Positions 55,762 through 64,000 of a stretch of 64,000 nt of DNA are shown here, one piece after another. Source of the stretch: Bombardia bombarda (lineage: Eukaryota > Ascomycota > Sordariomycetes > Sordariales > Lasiosphaeriaceae). Made by a program: the position numbers and the translations under genes. Position 1 is the stretch's first letter, and each line of letters starts with the position of its first letter. Location: positions 4,216,001 to 4,280,000 of the forward strand of contig JAULSR010000002.1 of the NCBI GenBank assembly GCA_030512295.1, read 5' to 3'. The notes beneath the pieces are model-generated. The model was given only the letters and a program-made list of their open reading frames with translations. It was not told where the DNA came from and searched no databases.

Positions 55762-57479
55762 ATGCCTGGTTGCACGATGACAAGCAGTCAGCACATGTAC
55801 CTACCTGCTGCATGATAACACGAACACGGCCTAAATAACTCATCTCGCTCATTGCGCGCCAGGCTGGGATTGACATCGCATTACTCGACGAAAACAGAAT
55901 TACGGCTGGACCAAAGTCTGAAGGTGGGTGGTATATCACAATTCGCGTAAGGCGCAGCTGAACGCTGAGCGCACACAAAGCAGGATAGTGAGTGACACGA
56001 CCTGACACTAGATATGCGAAATTCTCATCTGACTTGTCATGGGCGCGTCAGGAGCTGCAGGAGACGCCCGAGATAGAAGGGCCACTTTGACAAGGAGGCA
56101 TCTGAGATCCAATGGGTTACCAGGTGCCACCCATAATGCGAGGTTTCTCTAGACTGCACTATTGGCCATGCAGCTAGTTGTCTGCACACAGTACACAGTC
56201 CGCAGCTGTCTGAGGCTCCTGGTCAACACTTCAATATTTTCGATAAGAACAGACCGACCTGCCTAAAAACCAGGCCCCGACGTGTCTCTCGGTGCATGTT
56301 GCCTTGGCTATGTGGTTGGTTATGGGGAAGTTGACAGATTGGGTTTGGGCGGCGGCAATCCGGACTGTCGGGATGAAAATGTCTCAGCTCGTGCAATGCC
56401 AAGAAATTACAGCCTACATATATCTACAGACGTCGGTTAGGCGGCCACACCAGAGTTGCATCCAGTCTGATGATTGGTATCGAGATGCATCGTTGCATGT
56501 GAGAATCCCGGGCCCTACTGATACCGCCTGCCTGTATAGCTACCCGGGCTTGTCCGAAGGTGGAGGGTTCAATGCTGTCTGGCAAGAAAAGAAGACGGAT
56601 CGCGTTGTGGCATGTGTGGGTGAAATGCTAAACCGATGCATGCCGTGGCACGATTTACAGTGTACTATATATAAGGCGCAAGAACCCATCCCCTCCACGA
56701 CCCGCACCTTATCTAGTATTTCTTGGCACATGGCAGTCTGAATTAACCTGAGTAGTAGGTACGTAAGCAGATGTCAAAAGCACATCATGGTACTCGCTCG
56801 CATCTGGTGTGATACGTCTTACGTAGCGTCCTACCTACGGTAATAATAACAACCTGGGGATGTGATACAAATCCTACAATGAAGTGGTGCCACACCCTCA
56901 TTCTATCTGATAAAGCAGCCCGGTACTTGTACCCTTCGGTAGGGACCTACCTTACCTAGGTAGACTAGGTGGGCACCCACCTCGGGAAGTAGACCTGAGA
57001 TCTATTAGTTTTCCTGCACGTTTAGCGTCCGACGTCGATGTCTCTCGATGCCCCCGACCTCCCACACACCAGTCAGCTCTTAGCTCCTCAGCAAGAAATC
57101 TGCCTCCCCCCTTTTCCAAATGGAGGTCCGGTCCCCCAGGACTTGTCGTGGCACTGGGTTTTGCCGAGCCGCAGTGATGGAAAAAAACAATGTCTCTATC
57201 TCGCCTGGGCGGCATGGCCACCACAACAGATTTGGCACTTTTAATAGTGGGAAGAGCTGGCCTGAGCTCTCGCCGCGTTTCTTTCAGTAGGTTAGCTTCA
57301 GTGTTTTCCTTCTGTTCATATTGAGGCTTCCGGTTTAATCCCTCGCTCGCCCTTTGAGCACCAGGTAGCCATCATTGCGATAAACGGACCAGAGCTGCGC
57401 GCAGAAGTACTACGCTACCACCAGCCTTGCCGACCTATCTAGGTATATACCTTACCTAGGAACCCAAATATCCAAAATC
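55762..57479. other. Intergenic region
   Basis: 1.7 kb without a gene I can support. Contains TACCTTACCTAGGTAG-like words at 56940-56975 and 57436-57465, the second just before the next start codon. Confidence 0.55.
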
Positions 57480-59861
57480 ATGGCCGAGAACTTGAACCCA
57501 TCTCCAGAGACTTCGGACCTTGCGGAGAGGAGGGAGTTGCCAGGGACTTTGGAGACACGAAACAAAGACGCCACACCCCTACCCAAGACATCAGCATCTT
57601 CGGCCTTGGCCTCCACAGCAATGTCAACGGGCGGCAGTCGACCCGGCCCAAGTGTTGTCGTCCTGCCACTTAGCTCATACCCGGAGAGCCATCTGACTCG
57701 GAATCGAGAATCTCCCATCACACCGAGCTCAACCACGGCAGAGTTTGGCGATACGGAGAAGCCTGTCAATTCACAAGTACCTCCTGCTGCAGTGCTTGCA
57801 GATATGGTTCGGAGATCTTACAGCCGATCTCGCGAATTTCATCCCGGAGCCGATCAGCCTCCTCCTCGCAGCCAGTCCCGAGTCGGCCGATCCCGGTCTC
57901 GTTCGACAAGTAACCAGCCTGACATACGTCAAGCCAGCGCCACCAGGAGGGCCGCCATATCGGCTATAAGACATGCATCAAGGCCATCACGCCCCCGGGC
58001 CGCCAGCAAGCGGAGGACAGACGACACGACGGACGAGAGAGAGCTTGCAAGCATGAGGGTTGACAGATTCCTGAACTCTGAGTCGGCTGCCCTGCAACAA
58101 CTCAGTGTCTCGTCAGAGAGTGACAACGAACTCCTGCTGGAGAATCGCAGCCTGTACGAACGAGTTGCCGCACTGCAGCGCACCGAGCGTGACTTATTGG
58201 CTGAGAACCAAGACCTCGAGCGCCAGTTCGGCTTATTGAAACAGAATGACGACGCCCGTCAACGACAACTCAGAGAGGAGTTTCGAGAGCGAGAAAAGAC
58301 ACTTGAAGCCCACATTCGAAAGCTGAGAAAGCAGATCCACCAACAAGAAGAGCAGATGACTCGGATCGCAATAGAACAATCCAAGGAGCTGACTCCCCTT
58401 CTTTCTGACGACCAGATTGTCTCGTGGTTTGATGACCAGAACATGGCCTGGCATATCTGGGCCAAGGACTTTGCACACAAGAGCCCCAATCGACTCAAGG
58501 CCGGCGGCAGTCTTCATCCCCTGCAGCTGCGCGAGCTGTGTGGTGGCATCAAAGAATTTGTCAGACTCCAAGACGATGGCGGACTCCCAGAGGAGTTATT
58601 GACAGGTGGTGCCGGGATGGTGCAAGTCCTACTTCACGCCATGTTGGTCAACTTCATCTTCACAGAGACACTTGCCTCGCCATTCTGGGTGTTCAATGCC
58701 ATGTCACTCGGCACGCTCGAAAGCCCCTTCCTCCCTCCCAATACCTCCACACCACTAGATCTGGCACAGTTGAAGCATAAAGACGTTGCCGCTTCACTTC
58801 GTACAACATTCTTCCCTCCCCGGAGCCCTGGAACTACTTCTCATAATTCGCTCTTCCCACCTCCGCTGCATGTGAACACATCACTGGCATCATCACTTGC
58901 TCTTGAGTCGGCAGATCTGGTCTTACCTACGAGGGTAATGATGGAAAACCTACATCGTCTGTTCTTGAAAGGTAAGTCCAAGTTTTCATCCAGGAAGTGA
59001 GACATTTGATCGCGACCAGGTACTAACGAGGAGGACACCACTTTAGCACAGGAAGACAGTGCGGACTTGGGGATTACAGCCCATCAGTACCGAGCAGCAT
59101 TGATGAGACTCCTGGCCGAGTCCGGTTTTAGCACAGCGGCAGATTCCACGGCGGCTCCCAACTCTAAGAATGAAGCCAGACGTATGCTCATCGACTCACG
59201 CCTCAACTATACCAGAAGACTCAAGGAACGTTTCCTGAGCGGCGCGGCACGATTTTTGCTTCAAAACCAGGATCCAAGTGGCATAGAGAGACTGGAGCTG
59301 AGACTGGCCAGACAAATCGACGACGCTCTGCGTTTTTCCTGCCAGATCTGGTCTCTAATATCTCCTATTCGATTGATTGGGTGGAAGGAGCTCCAAGGCA
59401 AAGAGTTCACGTCGTTGAGTGAAGTCATGACACTTTGCAATGCACAAGCTCCAACTCTGACTGCACGTGCTGTTCAGAGCCAAGGAGGAGGAAGTAGAAG
59501 CAAGCATGAAACACCACCACCAGGATATCACGATGGACGCCCGGTGGTCGTGGTAGTACAGCCCGCTGTGGAAGCGCTGGCCACCGAAACCATGGGGGAT
59601 GGTTTTGAGACGGACTCTGAGAATGTCTCTAGAGTATGGACAAAAGCTCGTGTCCTAGTGGCAGGACCGGTGGGCCAACTGATGTCAAGATCTGCCGAGG
59701 TTGCGCCAGCGTCACCGCCATTGTCACGAAAAGACTCACCAAGGTCATCTCTCAGGGCACAGGTTGAAGGGTCATCGTCTGAAGAACTGCCAGCTAAATC
59801 ATACGATCCCTCGGCAAACAGATTGTCCCAGACACGTCATACAAAGCCACCACGCGAATAG
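57480..59861 (+). CDS. Large coiled-coil protein, function unknown
   Basis: 768 residues from two exons, 57480..58971 and 59047..59861 (GTAAGT donor, CTTTAG acceptor, phase 1, joining LFLK to AQEDSADLG). Residues 1-110 are disordered and Ser/Thr/Pro-rich. Residues 115-190 are Arg/Ser-rich (SYSRSREFHP, VGRSRSRSTSNQ). Residues 205-305 form a strong coiled coil (ERVAALQRTERDLLAENQDLE and REEFREREKTLEAHIRKLRKQI). Then comes an alpha-helical region (DDQIVSWFDDQNMAWHIWAKDF) that looks globular and conserved. Exon 2 has a second helical part (DSRLNYTRRLKERFLSGAARFL, CQIWSLISPIRLIGW) and a disordered tail. I know no family. It converges on the NLR gene with a 463-bp gap. Confidence 0.8.
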
Positions 59862-60324
59862 GTTCCAGGTAGTCGAGTGGTGCACTCAATGGAACTCTGG
59901 GAAGATCATGAATATCTTATTGTGTAGTTCAAAGTCTGTCGCATGTCATCTACTTATTTCATCCAAAGCATGATGCCTGCCATAGTTCCTTGTGAATGTG
60001 CTCTTGTGATGTAAGTACCTCTTTGCTTCGGCGTCGGAGGGCAAAGTATTCGTAGACAACAGCATGGACGGCTCTGATTGAATCTTGTGCATGATGCTAT
60101 TCATGATCTGCATTTGCTTGGCTGAGTACCCAGACAGCAAAATCCCTTTTTGACATGACATTAATCCCGTCCGAAACCGCGCTACATTCAATATCCAGAT
60201 AGGGAAATATACTGGCTTGATGCTGATAGTATTACCGCCAATCCCGAATCCTTAGTAACTGCAGGTGAACAACAAGTGGTTTGGGGATCAGACATGAGAA
60301 CTGAAAAGTTGATCGGCCTCAGAA
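59862..60324. other. Convergent 3' region
   Basis: 463 bp between two converging stop codons, AT-moderate, nothing else seen. Confidence 0.5.
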
Positions 60325-63300
60325 TTATGTCAGGTCGTGAGCTAAGCGAATAGGTGTTACATCGAATACCACTGCTTGCTCGCTGAACGAATACCTTAAC
60401 TTGGACTCGTATGGGGTGCTTTGCAGAGTTTTATCCAACGGGCCTCTGTTTTCAACAACCTCGGCCAGGCTTGCCAGATACTTGATAGCGGCGACCCGAT
60501 TACCCTGGATGGCGAACTCAAGCGGTGTGAGGCCATCCATATCGGGCGCGTTGATGTCAGCCCCGGCGTCTACCAATCTCCTGAGCACTGCGAGATTGTA
60601 TCCTACAACAGCCCAGTGCATTGCCGTGCGCCCGCTCTTCGACCTCATGTTGGCATCAGCCCAACGACGATCCAGCATCAGACTGACGATATTGATGCAG
60701 CCCGACCGGCATGCCTCAAAGAAAAGGTGCTCGCCCTCGTCCGGGTCCCTGTACTGCCTGTCCACCTCCGATACTGCAGGGTACATGTCGGCGCCGAGGT
60801 CGACCAAGGCCTCGAGGCTGGCGGCCGAGTCGCAATCCAGCGCACAACCGAGATAAGGGCGATCGGCAATGGCAGCATCATTGGGATCCATGCCCCAGAC
60901 TATCAGCTCTCGCGTGGTGTCTGCTTTGTTGCCCTCGACGGCGCAATGCAGTGCGTTGCCGTACCAGTTGCTCAGGTAGGGGTCCGCCCCGCGCTCCAGA
61001 AGCATGCGTACGCCGGCGAGGTGGCCGCTGGCTGCCATCTGAATGATGGGGGTGGCACCCATGACGGTGGCCAAGTTGACGTCGAACCTGCCGCTGTCGA
61101 GGCAGGCCACAGCCATGTTGAGCAGTCCGTGGCGGCTGGCGTGATGCAGTGGCGTGAAGCTGCGGCTTTCCTCGGCGGAATAGTATATCTGTCGGTAGTT
61201 GACCGAGTACTGTCGGATCTGGTTGGCGATCGCCATGGCGGGAGCGGAGGTGAACAGGTCGGACAGGGCAGACCACACATCTGGCTGCATCTCGTGCGGC
61301 CTCGTGTGACGACCCCAGTAGCTGGCGGCATAGCTCAGAAAAGGGAATGCAGCCCGGACCGAGTCAATCTCGTCATCGGCCTCCCACGGCCCGGACTTGA
61401 AGTCTTCCAAGAGAAGATATCTCATGCAGTTGGTGGCAATCTTGGCTTCGGCTTGAGGGAACAGCGCGTTGGAGTGTTCAACCAAGTACTCCTGAATTGC
61501 GTAGTGAGCCACCCGGACGTGTGCAGTTTCTGCGTCGATTGCGACAAGCCCTTGGCAGCACTCAAGAATCACCTTCCCTGACGGCCGATACTTGGCCTTG
61601 ACGCATGTCTGGCCCGGGCGAAAGGCCAAGGCGTCACTGAGCTCATGAACCGTCATAGGCCTTACAGCATATGTGAGGTACATCAACGCCCCCATCCCCA
61701 ATCGGCGGCGGCTTTCTGGCAGACTCTGGATTCTTGTGACTGTCTCTGCAAACGCTTCGTCTAAACCGTGGGATAGGTTCTCGAGCCTGTCTTCCATCTC
61801 TCCCAGCGTGGGCTCCTTGAGGATGGTGCGAAGCTGCAATACGGGCAAAAGAAACCTTGATGCTGGGTTAGTTGCCATGTACCAGTGATTGCTACGTAGG
61901 CCAGGCGCGCAAATGAGTTCCGGACTTACATCCCATCGGCTCCTTCTGACAGCTTCTGGACTAGCCTGTCCAGAAATTCGTCATCCGCGACGTCGGCTGC
62001 GTTCTTCTGGTTCAGCTCTTGATGGAGGTAGAGTCTGATGTCTTCTTCATGCGCGGTGATGGCGAGCTGAGGGTGACGTTGGAGGCTGTTGATGATGTCT
62101 TGAATGTGAGGACGACTTGTAGCCAACAACCTGAAATTTCTGTGTTCACTCAAATGACCGAGAACCTGCAGAAACCCACCACGGTGCTCGGGGCTGCACT
62201 CGTCTAGAGCGTCAATGACCAGATAGGCGCACTTCAGCGGCTTGATCAGTTCTGTCAGCAGCCTCTCCGTCTCAAACAAGGACAAGCTCTCCCCAGACCG
62301 ACGATTTTGGTAGATGCTGGATACTGATTCTGGGATGCGTGGCAAATGCTCCAGAAGCTGTCTGAGTATACATGACCAGACGGCGGAGGGCGTCTGTTCG
62401 GATTGTTCCTGATGATCAAAGTAGAAGAATGCCACAGGGGACTCCGGACTTGCTACAGAACCAAGTAGGTCGTCAATGATGATTGAGCTTTGAAAACATC
62501 GAGTCAGCCAAAATCAAACTCGACCATTGTGCGCACGGTGAATAACGAATAACGGAGCGTACGCCAGATTAGTCTTGCCAGAGCCTTGAATGCCATGGCA
62601 CCAGAGTATGCTTTCATCACGTTGCGGCTCTAGCCAAGTTGTATATTTGTCTCGGCGCAGTATCCAGACGCCGGTATCTTTGGCCCTCGACTCCTGCAGG
62701 GTCTGATGCCTTTGAGAGGGACCAGCTGTCGAGATCCAATCCAGAATGTGTTTCCGAGAATCCCGTTCTTGGGCGTCTTGGATGATCTGCTTCTGGCCCT
62801 GAACAGCGCGGAGTATCTGTCTAGTGTCTTCTTGGACCGACTGGACTACCTGAAACTGATGCAGCTGTTGGCTCATCACCTTCACCACATCGTCCGAGGT
62901 GCGGGAGAGAAGTCTGCATCCGTCAACAGACAGGGCCAACTGCATCCAGTTGCTAAAGTTGCGAAGCTCTTGGATTGATTTCTGGTGCTCCTTCTCGGTA
63001 AAGGGCCACAGGAATCGACGTGCATTGCTGTTGTCTTGCTGGCTCAGCTTGTTGCAAAGAGCGAGCAGCTTTGCTTGACAGGCCGAGGAGCAGGAGAGGA
63101 GCACCGAGGTCTGGTGGAATTTCAAGTTGCTGTTGTCCACGGCATCGCCCTTGAGCAGCTCGAGTAGACTGGAGACATTTAACTGGAGCGCTTCGAGTTC
63201 GTTAACCAGCGTTGCAATTGAGTCCTTGGCCGATAGTACTGCGTTGGTATAGGCTTTTGCGCTGATGATGGCTTTTGCGACTAGGGGCAGAATGCCTGCG

Positions 63301-63329
63301 ATGCCGAGGGAGACTGAGAGCGGATCCAT
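60325..63329 (-). CDS. NLR/STAND protein: fungal N-domain, NACHT, ankyrin repeats
   Basis: Fungal NOD-like receptor, the class used in heterokaryon incompatibility and probably innate recognition. Exons: 62563..63329, 61930..62487 and 61855 down to 60325 (donors GTACGC and GTAAGT; acceptors TTCAAAG and ATCAAG, the last with an AACTAAC branch site) give 951 residues. The N-terminus MDPLSVSLGIAGILPLVAKAI opens the helical fungal NACHT-associated N-domain. Walker A CHGIQGSGKT is at about 243-252, split from the next strand by intron 1. Walker B LVIDALDEC is at about 345-353, followed by RLLATSRPH (sensor 1) and EGADGMFLLPVLQL, the usual end of fungal NACHT domains. Ankyrin repeats fill about 670-900 (SFTPLHHASRHG, LLERGADPYLSN, GRTAMHWAVVGYN, LVDAGADINAPDMDGLTPLE). 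No defect seen; all phases close. Confidence 0.9.
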
Positions 63330-64000
63330 TTGGTGATAGAAGGTCTGTTGTTTGACGGTAGGTGTGGGCGGCGGAGAGCCCCGCCATATCGAGAGGATGG
63401 GTATGAAAGGTGGCTTAAGACTAAGTATCGACGGACTGAGTCTAGTCGTTGGCCTCAGTCTCTCGAGGGATCCGACATGCATGCATTGACGAGGGCTTCA
63501 ATTGGACGCCAAGGTGACGGGAAAAATACCCAGCCAACCAGGGTGTCCCAGCAGCTTCAGGTACATACATACGAAGAGAACACCCTAGGGAGATAAGGAT
63601 GGCAGTGCACACAGCCCCCCTTGACGCAGAAAAGCTGTCTTGTAATCAGCTCAATTAGGAGAGTACCCAAATACTTTCGTACAGGGTACATTTCATGAAT
63701 GATGTCTTGTGCAAAGTGGTTACAATGTATGACGGACCCAGCGACCTGGTACATACTACAGTACCGGGAAAGTCCCGCGAATTGCTGAACACAGCGTCGA
63801 TGATCGGCCCGGCCCGGTAGAAACTAGAAACAGGGATGTGGAAGAATGTGTCACAGTCCAAATTGACTGGACCTTGATGAATTCAGTGGAACTTGTTCCA
63901 TTCCATCCAAGCCCGACGCCGATCGTGAGAATGAGGTGTCTCATGGCCCGACGACAAAGACCCAAGACAACCTTAGTGTGGGGTGTAATAGGTGCCTTAT
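63330..64000. other. Upstream region of the NLR gene to window edge
   Basis: 671 bp; promoter side of the NLR gene. No gene can be supported before the window ends. Confidence 0.5.

Noticed and set aside
60421..61581. Plus-strand 386-codon frame antisense to the NLR gene
   Set aside because: Mirror of the coding strand's codon bias; the minus-strand frame has clear NACHT-ankyrin motifs.

Overview
This is filamentous ascomycete (Pezizomycotina) nuclear DNA, most likely from a Sordariomycete. Genes carry short GT-AG introns, several with TACTAAC-type branch sites. The gene set is typical of these fungi: Ssn3/Cdk8 kinase, a GH6 cellulase, a PTH11/rhodopsin-type membrane protein, a Zn(II)2Cys6 regulator, an APC amino-acid permease and a NACHT-ankyrin NLR. 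There are no operons, ribosome-binding sites, CRISPR arrays or bacterial insertion sequences. I cannot fix the order or genus.

Layout. 1-16.7 kb is a fairly dense housekeeping block: the start of ssn3 (runs off the left edge), arp2, a Dcg1-type racemase tail to tail with a GLUT-like MFS transporter, an NmrA/isoflavone-reductase-like protein, Pol I subunit RPA43, an unknown protein, rps24 and an EFM3/FAM86-type lysine methyltransferase. 16.7-28 kb is gene-poor. It holds one low-complexity Zn(II)2Cys6 factor with about 2.3 kb of empty DNA downstream and about 7.2 kb upstream. 28-31 kb holds a cyclophilin-RRM protein (Cyp6/PPIL4) and a small conserved unknown. After another 3.2 kb gap, 34.4-40.3 kb holds a flavin monooxygenase, an APC permease and a tentative small secreted protein. 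41.4-50.6 kb holds a large coilin-like nuclear protein whose frame is broken, GTP cyclohydrolase II (rib1) and a seven-helix PTH11/rhodopsin-type protein. 50.6-55.8 kb holds a TA-flanked MITE, a GH6 glucanase whose frame is also broken, a tRNA-Ser(TGA) and a P-loop kinase-like gene. 57.5-63.3 kb holds a 768-residue coiled-coil unknown convergent with a NACHT-ankyrin NLR.

The genes do not form one pathway. Most are unlinked housekeeping functions: transcription (Cdk8 of Mediator, RPA43), splicing/nuclear bodies (Cyp6, coilin-like), translation (S24, tRNA-Ser, EFM3), actin branching (Arp2) and riboflavin synthesis. They are interspersed with accessory functions (cellulase, monooxygenase, permease, NLR). 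I did not see a new multi-gene system. The best leads are: a fungal coilin candidate; two genes broken by a one-base shortfall in G/C homopolymers, which points to assembly error or hypermutable tracts; a compact MITE with intact TA duplication; and the NLR locus.

Gene models were built by joining exons by hand using splice signals, phase and family motifs. Coordinates of multi-exon genes give the outer limits, with exon limits in the evidence.
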